Shown piece by piece: positions 37,138 to 51,100 of a stretch of 64,000 bases of DNA. A model generated the notes under the pieces. The model made no database searches and was not told where the DNA came from. It saw only the letters and a list, made by a program, of their open reading frames with translations. This DNA comes from Pleurodeles waltl (Eukaryota > Chordata > Amphibia > Caudata > Salamandridae): the NCBI RefSeq assembly GCF_031143425.1, contig NW_027150056.1, positions 62,001-126,000 of the forward strand, read 5' to 3'. Position 1 is the first letter of the stretch, and every line of letters starts with the position of its first letter. Made by a program: the position numbers and the translations under genes.

Positions 37138-38286
37138 GTTTGCAAAGGATTCTGGGTAACAGAACCTGGACCGAGCCCCACAAGTCACCCCATCTTGGAT
37201 TCCCCTAGGTCTCTAGTTTTCAGAAATGCACAGGTTTGGTAGGTTTCCCTAGGTGCCGGCTGAGCTGGAGGCCAAAATCTACAGGTAGGCACTACACAAA
37301 AAACACCTCTGTTTTCTTTGAAAAATTTGGATGTGTCCACGTTGCGCTTTGGGGCGTTTCCTGTCGCGGGCGTTAGGCCTACCCACACAAGTGAGGTATC
37401 ATTTTTATCGGGAGACTTGGGGGAACGCTGGGTGGAAGGAAATTTGTGGCTCCTCTCAGATTCCAGAACTTTCTGCCACAGAAATATGAGGAACATGTGT
37501 TTTTTTAGCCAAATTTTGAAGTTTGCAAAGGATTCTGGGTAACAGAACCTGGTCCGAGCCCCACAAGTCACCCCATCTTGGATTCCCCTAGGTCTCTAGT
37601 TTTCAGAAATGCACAGGTTTGGTAGGTTTCCCTAGGTGCCGGCTGAGCTAGAGGCCAAAATCTACAGGTAGGCACTACGCAAAAAACACCTCTGTTTTCT
37701 TTAAAAAATTTGGATGTGTCCACGTTGCGCTTTGGGGCGTTTCCTGTCGCGGGCGCTAGGCCTACCCACAAAAGTGAGGTATCATTTTTATCGGGAGACT
37801 TGGGGGAACGCTGGGTGGAAGGAAATTTGTGGCTCTTCTCAGATTCCAGAACTTTCTGCCACAGAAATGTGAGGAACGTGTGTTTTTTTAGCCAAAATTT
37901 GAGGTTTGCAAAGGATTCTGGGTAACAGAACCTGGTCTGAGCCCCACATCTCACCCCATCTTTGATTCCCCTAGGTCTCTAGTTTTCAGAAATGCACAGG
38001 TTTGGTAGGTTTCCCTAGGTGCCGGCTGAGCTAGAGGCCAAAATCTACAGGTAGGCACTTTGCAAAAAACACCTCTGTTTTCTTTCAAAAATTTGAATGT
38101 GTCCACGTTGCGCTTTGGGGCGTTTCCTGTCCCGGGCGCTAGGCCTACCCACACAAGTGAGGTATCATTTTTATCGGGAGACTTGGGGGAACGCTGGGTG
38201 GAAGGAAATTTGTGGCTCCTCTCAGATTCCAGAACTTTCTGCCACAGAAATGTGAGGAACATGTGTTTTTTTAGCCAAATTTTGAG

Positions 38287-38669
38287 GTTTGCAAAGGATT
38301 CTGGGTAACAGAACCTGGTCCGAGCCCCACAAGTCACCCCATCTTGGATTCCCCTAGGTCTCTAGTTTTCAGAAATGCACAGGTTTGGTAGGTTTCCCTA
38401 GGTGCCGGCTGAGCTAGAGGCCAAAATCTACAGGTAGGCACTACGCAAAAAACACCTCTGTTTTCTTTAAAAAATTTGGATGTGTCCACGTTGCGCATTG
38501 GGGCGTTTCCTGTCGCGGGCGCTAGGCCTACCCACAAAAGTGAGGTATCATTTTTATCGGGAGACTTGGGGGAACGCTGGGTGGAAGGAAATTTGTGGCT
38601 CCTCTCAGATTCCAGAACTTTCTGCCACAGAAATGTGAGGAACATGTGTTTTTTTAGTCAAAATGTGAG
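38287..38669. repeat. Distinct monomer type m101 (AGTCAAAATG / CTCCAAGTCAC lineage)
   Basis: This type carries AGTCAAAATGTGAGG in place of AGCCAAATTTTGAGG. The following boundary reads CTGCTCCAAGTCACAC in place of the usual CTGGTCCGAGCCCCAC. The same combination is found in m109, m120 and m137 (near 41720, 45930 and 52436) and nowhere else that I saw. It is therefore a good lineage tag for the domain IV-V unit. Confidence 0.85.
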
Positions 38670-39052
38670 GTTTGCAAAGGATTCTGGGTAACAGAACCTG
38701 CTCCAAGTCACACAAGTCACCCCATCTTGGATTCCCCTAGGTCTCTAGTTTTCAGAAATGCACAAGTTTGGTAGGTTTCCCTAGGTGCCGGCTGAGCTAG
38801 AGGCCAAAATCTACAGGTAGGCACTTTGCAAAAAACACCTCTGTTTTCTTTCAAAAATTTGGATGTGTTCACGTTGCGCTTTGGGGCGTTTCCTGTCACG
38901 AGCGCTAGGCCTACCCAAACAAGTGAGGTATCATTTTTATCAGGATACTTGGGGGAACGCTGGGTGGAAGGAAATTTGTGGCTCCTCTCAGATTCCAGAA
39001 CTTTCTGCCACAGAAATGTGAGGAACATGTGTTTTTTTAGCCACATTTTGAG

Positions 39053-39435
39053 GTTTGCAAAGGATTCTGGGTAACAGAACCTGGTCCGAGCCCCACAAGT
39101 CACCCCATCTTGGATTCCCCTAGGTCTCTAGTTTTCAGAAATGCACAGGTTTGGTAGGTTTCCCTAGGTGCCGGCTGAGCTGGAGGCCAAAATCTACAGG
39201 TAGGCACTACACAAAAAACACCTCTGTTTTCTTTGAAAAATTTGGATGTGTCCACGTTGCGCTTTGGGGCGTTTCCTGTCGCGGGCGTTAGGCCTACCCA
39301 CACAAGTGAGGTATCATTTTTATCGGGAGACTTGGGGGAACGCTGGGTGGAAGGAAATTTGTGGCTCTTCTCAGATTCCAGAACCTTCTGCCACAGAAAT
39401 GTGAGGAACATGTGTTTTTTTAGCCAAAATTTGAG
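39053..39435. repeat. Fused monomer m103 (two neighbouring monomers collapsed into one)
   Basis: The left part has the markers of the m110/m122 type (GAGCTGGAGG, TTTGAAAAATTTGG and GGGCGTTAGG). The right part has the markers of the next monomer in the series, m111/m123 (GGCTCTTCTCAG and CCAAAATTTGAGG). The exchange lies between about 39296 and 39362. Offsets to domain V confirm a one-monomer loss: m102 to m121 is 7275 bp, but m104 to m124 is 7658 bp. Confidence 0.85.
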
Positions 39436-42400
39436 GTTTGCAAAGGATTCTGGGTAACAGAACCTGGTCTGAGCCCCACATCTCACCCCATCATTGATTC
39501 CCCTAGGTCTCTAGTTTTCAGAAATGCACAGGTTTGGTAGGTTTCCCTAGGTGCCGGCTGGGCTAGAGGCCAAAATCTACAGGTAGGCACTACGATAAAA
39601 ACACCTCTGATTTCATTCATAAATTTGGATGTGTCCACGTTGCGCTTTGGGGCGTTTCCTGTCGCGGGCGCTAGGCCTACCCACACAAGTGAGGTATCAT
39701 TTTTATCGGGAGACTTGGGGGAATGCTGGGTGGAAGGAAATTTGTGGCTCCTCTCAGATTCCAGAACTTTCTGCCACAGAAATGTGAGGAACATGTGTTT
39801 TTTTAGCCACATTTTGAGGTTTGCAAAGGATTCTGGGTAACATAACCTGGTCAGAGCCACACAAGTCACCCCATCTTGGATTCCCCAAGGTCTCTAGTTT
39901 TCAGAAATGCACAGGTTTGGTAGGTTTCCCTAGGTGCCGGCTGAGCTAGAGGACAAAATCTACAGGTAGGCACTTCGCAAAATACAACTCTGTTTTCTTT
40001 CAAAAAATTGGATGTGTCCACGTTGCGCTTTGGGGCGTTTCCTGTCGCGGGCGCTAGGCCTACCCACACAAGTGAGGTATCATTTTTATCGGGAGACTTG
40101 GGGGAACGCTGGGTGGAAGGAAATTTGTGGCTCCTCTCAGATTACAGAACTTTCTGCAACAGAAATATGAGGAACATGTGTTTTTTTAGCCAAATTTTGA
40201 GGTTTGCAAAGGATTCTGGGTAACAGAACCTGGTCCGAGCCCCACAAGTCACCCCATCTTGGATTCCCCTAGGTCTCTAGTTTTCAGAAATGCACAGGTT
40301 TGGTAGGTTTCCTTAGGTGCCGGCTGAGCTAGAGGCCGAATTCTACAGGTAGGCACTTCGCAAAAAACACCTCTGTTTTCTTTCAAAAAATTGGATGTGT
40401 CCACGTTGCGCTTTGGGGCGTTTCCTGTCGCGGGCGCTAGGCCTACCCACACAAGTGAGGTATCATTTTTATCGGGAGACTTGGGGGAACGCTGGGTGGA
40501 AGGAAATTTGTGGCTCCTCTCCGATTCCAGAACTTTCTGCACAGAAATGTGAGGAACATGTGTTTCCTTAGCCAAATTTTGAGGTTTGCAAAGGATTCTG
40601 GGTAACAGAACCTGGTCTGAGCCCCACAACTCACCCCATCTTTGATTCCCCTAGGTCTCTAGTTTTCAGAAATGCACAGGTTTGGTAGGTTTCCCTAGGT
40701 GCCGGCTGAGCTAGAGGCCAAAATCTACAGGTAGGCACTACGCTAAAAACACCTCTGAGTTCTTTCATAAATTTGGATGTGTCCACGTTGCGCTTTGGGG
40801 CGTTTCCTGTCGCGGGCGCTAGGCCTACCCACACAAGTGAGGTATCATTTTTATCGGGAGACTTGGGGGAACGCTGGGTGGAAGGAAATTTGTGGCTCCT
40901 CTCAGATTCCAGAACTTTCTGCAACAGAAATGTGAGGAACATGTGTTTTTTTAGCCAAATTTTGAGGTTTGCAAAGGATTCTGGGTAACAGAACCTGGTC
41001 CGAGCCCCACAAGTCACCCCATCTTGGATTCCCCTAGGTCTCTAGTTTTCAGAAATGCACAGGTTTGGTAGGTTTCCCTAGGTGCCGGCTGAGCTGGAGG
41101 CCAAAATCTACAGGTAGGCACTACACAAAAAACACCTCTGTTTTCTTTGAAAAATTTGGATGTGTCCACGTTGCGCTTTGGGGCGTTTCCTGTCGCGGGC
41201 GTTAGGCCTAGCCACACAAGTGAGGTATCATTTTTATCGGGAGACTTGGGGGAACGCTGGGTGGAAGGAAATTCGTGGCTCCTCTCAGATTCCAGAACTT
41301 TCTGCCACAGAAATATGAGGAACATGTGTTTTTTTAGCCAAATTTTGAAGTTTGCAAAGGATTCTGGGTAACAGAACCTGGTCCGAGCCCCACAAGTCAC
41401 CCCATCTTGGATTCCCCTAGGTCTCTAGTTTTCAGAAATGCACAGGTTTGGTAGGTTTCCCTAGGTGCCGGCTGAGCTAGAGGCCAAAATCTACAGGTAG
41501 GCACTACGCAAAAAACACCTCTGTTTTCTTTAAAAAATTTGGATGTGTCCACGTTGCGCTTTGGGGCGTTTCCTGTCGCGGGCGCTAGGCCTACCCACAA
41601 AAGTGAGGTATCATTTTTATCGGGAGACTTGGGGGAACGCTGGGTGGAAGGAAATTTGTGGCTCCTCTCAGATTCCAGAACTTTCTGCCACAGAAATGTG
41701 AGGAACATGTGTTTTTTTAGTCAAAATGTGAGGTTTGCAAAGGATTCTGGGTAACAGAACCTGCTCCAAGTCACACAAGTCACCCCATCTTGGATTCCCC
41801 TAGGTCTCTAGTTTTCAGAAATGCACAGGTTTGGTAGGTTTCCCTAGGTGCCGGCTGAGCTGGAGGCCAAAATCTACAGGTAGGCACTACACAAAAAACA
41901 CCTCTGTTTTCTTTGAAAAATTTGGATGTGTCCACGTTGCGCTTTGGGGCGTTTCCTGTCGCGGGCGTTAGGCCTACCCACACAAGTGAGGTATCATTTT
42001 TATCGGGAGACTTGGGGGAACGCTGGGTGGAAGGAAATTTGTGGCTCCTCTCAGATTCCAGAACTTTCTGCCACAGAAATATGAGGAACATGTGTTTTTT
42101 TAGCCAAATTTTGAAGTTTGCAAAGGATTCTGGGTAACAGAACCTGGTCCGAGTCCCACAAGTCACCCCATCTTGGATTCCCCTAGGTCTCTAGTTTTCA
42201 GAAATGCACAGGTTTGGTAGGTTTCCCTAGGTGCCGGCTGAGCTAGAGGCCAAAATCTACAGGTAGGCACTACGCAAAAAACACCTCTGTTTTCTTTAAA
42301 AAATTTGGATGTGTCCACGTTGCGCTTTGGGGCGTTTCCTGTCGCGGGCGCTAGGCCTACCCACAAAAGTGAGGTATCATTTTTATCGGGAGACTTGGGG

Positions 42401-45178
42401 GAACGCTGGGTGGAAGGAAATTTGTGGCTCTTCTCAGATTCCAGAACTTTCTGCCACAGAAATGTGAGGAACATGTGTTTTTTTAGCCAAAATTTGAGGT
42501 TTGCAAAAGATTCTGGGTAACAGAACCTGGTCTGAGCCCCACATCTCACCCCATCTTTGATTCCCCTAGGTCTCTAGTTTTCAGAAATGCACAGGTTTGG
42601 TAGGTTTCCCTAGGTGCCGGCTGAGCTAGAGGCCAAAATCTACAGGTAGGCACTACGCTAAAAACACCTCTGATTTCATTCATAAATTTGGATGTGTCCA
42701 CGTTGCGCTTTGGGGCGTTTCCTGTCGCGGGCGCTAGGCCTACCCATACAAGTGAGGTATAATTTTTATCGGGAGACTTGGGGGAATGCTGGGTGGAAGG
42801 AAATTTGTGGCTCCTCTCAGATTCCAGAACTTTCTGCCACAGAAATGTGAGGAACATGTGTTTTTTTAGCCACATTTTGAGGTTTGCAAAGGATTCTGGG
42901 TAACATAACCTGGTCAGAGCCACACAAGTCACCCCATCTTGGATTCCCCTAGGTCTCTAGTTTTCAGAAATGCACAGGTTTGGTAGGTTTCCCTAGGTGC
43001 CGGCTGAGCTAGAGGACAAAATCTACAGGTAGGCACTTCGCAAAAAACACCTCTGTTTTCTTTCAAAAAATTGGATGTGTCCACATTGCGCTTTGGGGCG
43101 TTTCCTGTCGCGGGCGCTATGCCTACCCACACAAGTGAGGTATCATTTTTATCGGGAGACTTGGGGGAACGCTGGGTGGAAGGAAATTTGTGGCTCCTCT
43201 CATATTCCAGAACTTTCTGCAACAGAAATGTGAGGAACATGTGTTTTTTTAGCCAAATTTTGAGGTTTGCAAAGGATTCTGGGTAACAGAACCTGGTCCG
43301 AGCCCCACAAGTCTCCCCATCTTGGATTCCCCTAGGTCTCTAGTTTTCAGAAATGCACAGGTTTGGTAGGTTTCCCTAGGTGCCGGCTGAGCTAGAGGCC
43401 AAAATCTACAGGTAGGCACTTCGCAAAAAACACCTCTGTTTTCTTTAAAAAAATTGGATGTGTCCACGTTGCGCTTTGGGGCGTTTCCTGACGCGGGCGC
43501 TAGGCCTACCCACACAAGTGAGGTATCATTTTTATCGGGAGACTTGGGGGAACGCTGGGTGGAAGGAAATTTGTGGCTCCTCTCAGATTCCAGAACTTTC
43601 TGCCACAGAAATGTGAGGAACATGTGTTTTTTTAGCCAAATTTTGAGGTTTGCAAAGGATTCTGGGTAACAGAACCTGGTCCGAGCCCCACAAGTCACCC
43701 CATCGTGGATTCCCCTAGGTCTCTAGTTTTCAGAAGTGCACAAGTTTGGTAGGTTTCCCTAGGTGCCGGCTGAGCTAGAGGCCAAAATCTACAGGTAGGC
43801 ACTTTGCAAAAAACACCTCTGTTTTCTTTCAAAAATGTGGATGTGTTCACGTTGCGCTTTGGGGCGTTTCCTGTCGCGAGCGCTAGGCCTACCCAAACAA
43901 GTGAGGTATCATTTTTATCAGGATACTTGGGGGAACGCTGGGTGGAAGGAAATTTGTGGCTCCTCTCAGATTCCAGAACTTTCTGCCACAGAAATGTGAG
44001 GAACATGTGTTTTTTTAGCCAAAATTTGAGGTTTGCAAAGGATTCTGGGTAACAGAACCTGGTCTGAGCCCCACAACTCACCCCATCTTTGATTCCCCTA
44101 GGTCTCTAGTTTTCAGAAATGCACAGGTTTGGTAGGTTTCCCTAGGTGCCGGCTGAGCTAGAGGCCGAATTCTATAGGTAGGCACTTCGCAAAAAACACC
44201 TCTGTTTTCTTTCAAAAAATTGGATGTGTCCACGTTGCGCTTTGGGGCGTTTCCTGTCGCGGGCGCTAGGCCTACCCACACAAGTGAGGTATCATTTTTA
44301 TCGGGAGACTTGGGGGAACGCTGGGTGGAAGGAAATTTGTGGCTCCTCTCAGATTCCAGAACTTTCTGCAACAGAAATGTGAGGAACATGTGTTTTTTTA
44401 GCCAAATTTTGAGGTTTGCAAAGGATTCTGGGTAACAGAACCTGGTCCGAGCCCCACAAGTCACCCCATCTTGGATTCCCCTAGGTCTCTAGTTTTCAGA
44501 AATGCACAGGTTTGGTAGGTTTCCTTAGGTGCCGGCTGAGCTAGAGGCCGAATTCTACAGGTAGGCACTTCGCAAAAAACACCTCTGTTTTCTTTAAAAA
44601 AATTGGATGTGTCCACGTTGCGCTTTGGGGCGTTTCCTGTCGCGGGCGCTAGGCCTACCCACACAAGTGAGGTATCATTTTTATCGGGAGACTTGGGGGA
44701 ACGCTGGGTGGAAGGAAATTTGTGGCTCCTCTCCGATTCCAGAACTTTCTGCACAGAAATGTGAGGAACATGTGTTTCCTTAGCCAAATTTTGAGGTTTG
44801 CAAAGGATTCTGGGTAACAGAACCTGGTCTGAGCCCCACAACTCACCCCATCTTTGATTCCCCTAGGTCTCTAGTTTTCAGAAATGCACAGGTTTGGTAG
44901 GTTTCCCTAGGTGCCGGCTGAGCTAGAGGCCAAAATCTACAGGTAGGCACTACGCTAAAAACACCTCTGATTTCTTTCATAAATTTGGATGTGTCCACGT
45001 TGCGCTTTGGGGCTTTTCCTGTCGCGGGCGCTAGGCCTACCCACACAAGTGAGGTATCATTTTTATCGGGAGACTTGGGGGAACGCTGGGTGGAAGGAAA
45101 TTTGTGGCTCCTCTCAGATTCCAGAACTTTCTGCAACAGAAATGTGAGGAACATGTGTTTTTTTAGCCAAATTTTGAG

Positions 45179-48100
45179 GTTTGCAAAGGATTCTGGGTAA
45201 CAGAACCTGGTCCGAGCCCCACAAGTCACCCCATCTTGGATTCCCCTAGGTCTCTAGTTTTCAGAAATGCACAGGTTTGGTAGGTTTCCCTAGGTGCCGG
45301 CTGAGCTGGAGGCCAAAATCTACAGGTAGGCACTACACAAAAAACACCTCTGTTTTCTTTGAATAATGTGGATGTGTCCACGTTGCGCTTTGGGGCGTTT
45401 CCTGTCGCGGGCGTTAGGCCTACCCACACAAGTGAGGTATCATTTTTATCGGGAGACTTGGGGGAACGCTGGGTGGGAGGAAATTTGTGGCTCCTCTCAG
45501 ATTCCAGAACTTTCTGCCACAGAAATATGAGGAACATGTGTTTTTTTAGCCAAATTTTGAAGTTTGCAAAGGATTCTGGGTAACAGAACCTGGTCCGAGC
45601 CCCACAAGTCACCCCATCTTGGATTCCCCTAGGTCTCTAGTTTTCAGAAATGCACAGGTTTGGTAGGTTTCCCTAGGTGCCGGCTGAGCTAGAGGCCAAA
45701 ATCTACAGGTAGGCACTACGCAAAAAACACCTCTGTTTTCTTTAAAAAATTTGGATGTGTCCACGTTGCGCTTTGGGGCGCTTCCTGTCGCGGGCGCTAG
45801 GCCTACCCACAAAAGTGAGGTATCATTTTTATCGGGAGACTTGGGGGAACGCTGGGTGGAAGGAAATTTGTGGCTCCTCTCAGATTCCAGAACTTTCTGC
45901 CACAGAAATGTGAGGAACATGTGTTTTTTTAGTCAAAATGTGAGGTTTGCAAAGGATTCTGGGTAACAGAACCTGCTCCAAGTCACACAAGTCACCCCAT
46001 CTTGGATTCCCCTAGGTCTCTAGTTTTCAGAAATGCACAAGTTTGGTAGGTTTCCCTAGGTGCCGGCTGAGCTAGAGGCCAAAATCTACAGGTAGGCACT
46101 TTGCAAAAAACACCTCTGTTTTCTTTCAAAAATTTGGATGTGTTCACGTTGCGCTTTGGGGCGTTTCCTGTCACGAGCGCTAGGCCTACCCAAACAAGTG
46201 AGGTATCATTTTTATCAGGATACTTGGGGGAACGCTGGGTGGAAGGAAATTTGTGGCTCCTCTCAGATTCCAGAACTTTCTGCCACAGAAATGTGAGGAA
46301 CATGTGTTTTTTTAGCCACATTTTGAGGTTTGCAAAGGATTCTGGGTAACAGAACCTGGTCCGAGCCCCACAAGTCACCCCATCTTGGATTCCCCTAGGT
46401 CTCTAGTTTTCAGAAATGCACAGGTTTGGTAGGTTTCCCTAGGTGCCGGCTGAGCTGGAGGCCAAAATCTACAGGTAGGCACTACACAAAAAACACCTCT
46501 GTTTTCTTTGAAAAATTTGGATGTGTCCACGTTGCGCTTTGGGGCATTTCCTGTCGCGGGCGTTAGGCCTACCCACACAAGTGAGGTATCATTTTTATCG
46601 GGAGACTTGGGGGAACGCTGGGTGGAAGGAAATTTGTGGCTCCTCTCAGATTCCAGAACTTTCTGCCACAGAAATATGAGGAACATGTGTTTTTTTAGCC
46701 AAATTTTGAAGTTTGCAAAGGATTCTGGGTAACAGAACCTGGTCCGAGTCCCACAAGTCACCCCATCTTGGATTCCCCTAGGTCTCTAGTTTTCAGAGAT
46801 GCACAGGTTTGGTAGGTTTCCCTAGGTGCCGGCTGAGCTAGAGGCGAAAATCTACAGGTAGGCACTACGCAAAAAACACCTCTGTTTTCTTTAAAAAATT
46901 TGGATGTGTCCACGTTGCGCTTTGGGGCGTTTCCTGTCGCGGGCGCTAGGCCTACCCACAAAAGTGAGGTATCATTTTTATCGGGAGACTTGGGGGAACG
47001 CTGGGTGGAAGGAAATTTGTGGCTCTTCTCAGATTCCAGAACTTTCTGCCACAGAAATGTGAGGAACATGTGTTTTTTTAGCCAAAATTTGAGGTTTGCA
47101 AAGGATTCTGGGTAACAGAACCTGGTCTGAGCCCCACATCTCACCCCATCTTTGATTCCCCTAGGTCTCTAGTTTTCAGAAATGCACAGGTTTGGTAGGT
47201 TTCCCTAGGTGCCGGCTGAGCTAGAGGCCAAAATCTACAGGTAGGCACTACGCTAAAAACACCTCTGATTTCATTCATAAATGTGGATGTGTCCACGTTG
47301 CGCTTTGGGGCGTTTCCTGTCGCGGGCGCTAGGCCTTCCCACACAAGTGAGGTATCATTTTTATCGGGAGACTTGGGGGAATGCTGGGTGGAAGGAAATT
47401 TGTGGCTCCTCTCAGATTCCAGAACTTTCTGCCACAGAAATGTGAGGAACATGTGTTTTTTTAGCCACATTTTGAGGTTTGCAAACGATTCTGGGTAACA
47501 TAACCTGGTCAGAGCCACACAAGTCACCCCATCTTGGATTCCCCTAGGTCTCTAGTTTTCAGAAATGCACAGGTTTGGTAGGTTTCCCTAGGTGCCGGCT
47601 GAGCTAGAGGACAAAATCTACAGGTAGGCACTTCGCAAAAAACACCTCTGTTTTCTTTCAAAAAATTGGATGTGTCCACATTGCGCTTTGGGGCGTTTCC
47701 TGTCGCGGGCGCTAGGCCTACCCACACAAGTGAGGTATCATTTTTATCGGGAGACTTGGGGGAACGCTGGGTGGAAGGAAATTTGTGGCTCCTCTCATAT
47801 TCCAAAACTTTCTGCAACAGAAATGTGAGGAACATGTGTTTTTTTAGCCAAATTTTGAGGTTTGCAAAGGATTCTGGGTAACAGAACCTGGTCCGAGCCC
47901 CACAAGTCACCCCATCTTGGATTCCACTAGGTCTCTAGTTTTCAGAAATGCACAGGTTTGGTAGGTTTCCCTAGGTGCCGGCTGAGCTAGAGGCCAAAAT
48001 CTACAGGTAGGCACTTTGCAAAAAACACCTCTGTTTTCTTTAAAAAATTTGGATGTGTCCACGTTGCGCTTTGGGGCGTTTCCTGTCGCGGGCGCTAGGC

Positions 48101-51100
48101 CTACCCACACAAGTGAGGAATCATTTTTATCGGGAGACTTGGGGGAACGCTGGGTGGAAGGAAATTTGTGGCTCCTCTCCGATTCCAGAACTTTCTGCAC
48201 AGAAATGTGAGGAACATGTGTTTCCTTAGCCAAATTTTGAGGTTTGCAAAGGATTCTGGGTAACAGAACCTGGTCCGAGCCCCACAACTCACCCCATCTT
48301 TGATTCCCCTAGGTCTCTAGTTTTCAGAAATGCACAAGTTTGGTAGGTTTCCCTAGGTGCCGGCTGAGCTAGAGGCCAAAATCTACAGGTAGGCACTTTG
48401 CAAAAAACACCTCTGTTTTCTTTAAAAAATGTGGATGTGTCCACGTTGCGCTTTGGGGCGTTTCCTGTCGCGGGCGCTAGGCCTACCCACACAAGTGAGG
48501 AATCATTTTTATCGGGAGACTTGGGGGAACGCTGGGTGGAAGGAAATTTGTGGCTCATCTCAGATTCCAGAACTTTCTGCCACAGAAATGTGAGGACCAT
48601 GTGTTTTTTTAGCCAAATTTTGAGGTTTGCAAAGGATTCTGGGTAACAGAACCTGGTCCGAGCCCCACAAGTCACCCCCTTTAGATTCCCCTAGGTCTCT
48701 AGTTTTCAGAAATGCACAGGTTTGGCAGGTTTCCTTAGGAGCCGGCTGAGCTAGAGGCCAAAATCTACAGGTAGGCACTTCGCAAAAAACACCTCTGTTT
48801 TCTTTCAAAAATTTGGATGTGTCCACGTTGCGCTTTGGGGCGTTTCCTGTCGCGGGCGCTAGGCCTACCCACACAAGTGAGGAATCATTTTTATCGGGAG
48901 ACTTGGGGGAACGCTGGGTGGAAGGAAATTTGTGGCTCCTCTCCGATTCCAGAACTTTCTGCACAGAAATGTGAGGAACATGTGTTTCCTTAGCCAAATT
49001 TTGAGGTTTGCAAAGGATTCTGGGTAACAGAACCTGGTCTGAGCCCCACAACTCACCCCATCTTTGATTCCCCTAGGTCTCTAGTTTTCAGAAATGCACA
49101 GGTTTGGTAGGTTTCCCTAGGTGCCGGCTGAGCTAGAGGCCAAAATCTACAGGTAGGCACTGCGCTAAAAACACCTCTGATTTCTTTCATAAATTTGGAT
49201 GTGTCCACGTTGCGCTTTGGGGCGTTTCCTGTCGCGGGCGCTAGGCCTACCCACACAAGTGAGGTATAATTTTTATCGGGAGACTTGGGGGAACGCTGGG
49301 TGGAAGGAAATTTGTGGCTCCTCTCAGATTCCAGAACTTTCTGCAACAGAAATGTGAGGAACATGTGTTTTTTTAGCCAAATTTTGAGGTTTGCAAAGGA
49401 TTCTGGGTAACAGAACCTGGTCCGAGCCCCACAAGTCACCCCATCGTGGATTCCCCTAGGTCTCTAGTTTTCAGAAATGCACAGGTTTGGTAGGTTTCCT
49501 TAGGTGCCGGCTGAGCTAGAGGCCGAAATCTACAGGTAGGCACTTCGCAAAAAACACCACTGTTTTCTTTCAAAAAATTGGATGTGTCCACGTTGCGCTT
49601 TGGGGCGTTTCCTGTCGCGGGCGCTAGGCCTACCCACACAAGTGAGGTATCATTTTTATCGGGAGACTTGGGGGAACGCTGGGTGGAAGGAAATTTGTGG
49701 CTCCTCTCCGATTCCAGAACTTTCTGCACAGAAATGTGAGGAACATGTGTTTCCTTAGCCAAATTTTGAGGTTTGCAAAGGATTCTGGGTAACAGAACCT
49801 GGTCCGAGCCCCACAACTCACCCCATCTTTGATTCCCCTAGGTCTCTAGTTTTCAGAAATGCACAGGTTTGGTAGGTTTCCCTAGGTGCCGGCTGAGCTA
49901 GAGGCCAAAATCTACAGGTAGGCACTTTGGAAAAAACACCTCTGTTTTCTTTAAAAAAATTGGATGTGTCCACGTTGCGCCTTGGGGACCTTCCTGTCGC
50001 GGGCGCTAGGCCTACCCACACAAGTGAGGTATCATTTTTATCGGGAGACTTGGGGGAACGCTGGGTGGAAGGAAATTTGTGGCTCCTCTCAGATTCCAGA
50101 ACTTTCTGCCACAGAAATGTGAGAACCATGTGTTTTTTTAGCCAAATTTTGAGGTTTGCAAAGGATTCTGGGTAACAGAACCTGGTCCGAGCCCCACAAG
50201 TCACCCCCTTTGGATTCCCCTAGGTCTCTAGTTTTCAGAAATGCACAGGTTTGGTAGGTTTCCCTAGGTGCCGGTTGAGCTAGAGGCCAAAATCTACAGG
50301 TAGGCACTTTGCAAAAAACACCTCTGTTTTCTTTAAAAAATTTGGATGTGTCCACGTTGCGCTTTGGGGCGTTTCCTGTCGCGGGCGCTAGGCCTACCCA
50401 CACAAGTGAGGAATCATTTTTATCGGGAGACTTGGGGGAACGCTGGGTGGAAGGAAATTTGTGGCTCCTCTCAGATTCCAGAACTTTCTGCCACAGAAAT
50501 GTGAGGACCATGTGTTTTTTTAGCCAAATTTTGAGGTTTGCAAAGGATTCTGGGTAACAGAACCTGGTCCGAGCCCCACAAGTCACCCCCTTTGGATTCC
50601 CCTAGGTCTCTAGTTTTCAGAAATGCACAGGTTTGGCAGGTTTCCTTAGGAGCCGGCTGAGCTAGAGGCCAAAATCTACAGGTAGGCACTTCGCAAAAAA
50701 CACCTCTGTTTTCTTTCAAAAATTTGGATGTGTCCACGTTGCGCTTTGGGGCGTTTCCTGTCGCGGGCGCTAGGCCTACCCACACAAGTGAGGTATCATT
50801 TTTATCGGGAGTCTTCGGTGAACGCTGGGTCGAAGGAAATTTGTGGCTCCTCTCAGATTCCAGAACTTTCTGCCACAGAAATGTGAGGAACATGTGTTTT
50901 TTTAGCCACATTTTGAGGTTTGCAAAGGATTCTGGGTAACAGAACCTGGTCCGAGCCCGACAAGTCACCCCATCTTGGATTCCCCTAGGTCTCTAGTTTT
51001 CAGAAATGCACAGGTTTGGTAGGTTTCCCTAGGTGCCGGCTGAGCAGGGGGCCAAAATCTACAGGTAGGCACTTCGCAAAAAACACCTCTGTTTTCTTCA

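Larger units (their letters stand above)
37138..45178. repeat. Domain IV: mosaic between the two large HOR families (m98-m118)
   Basis: Monomers of domain III type (m98, m99, m108, m110, m111) alternate with types that dominate domain V (m101, m102, m104-m107, m113, m117). The m108-m113 series (40967-43264) recurs as m119-m125 in domain V with one additional monomer (m121) between the second and third members. m101-m105 is a shortened form of m120-m125 containing the fused monomer m103. This is a patchwork of earlier versions of the domain V unit. Confidence 0.8.
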
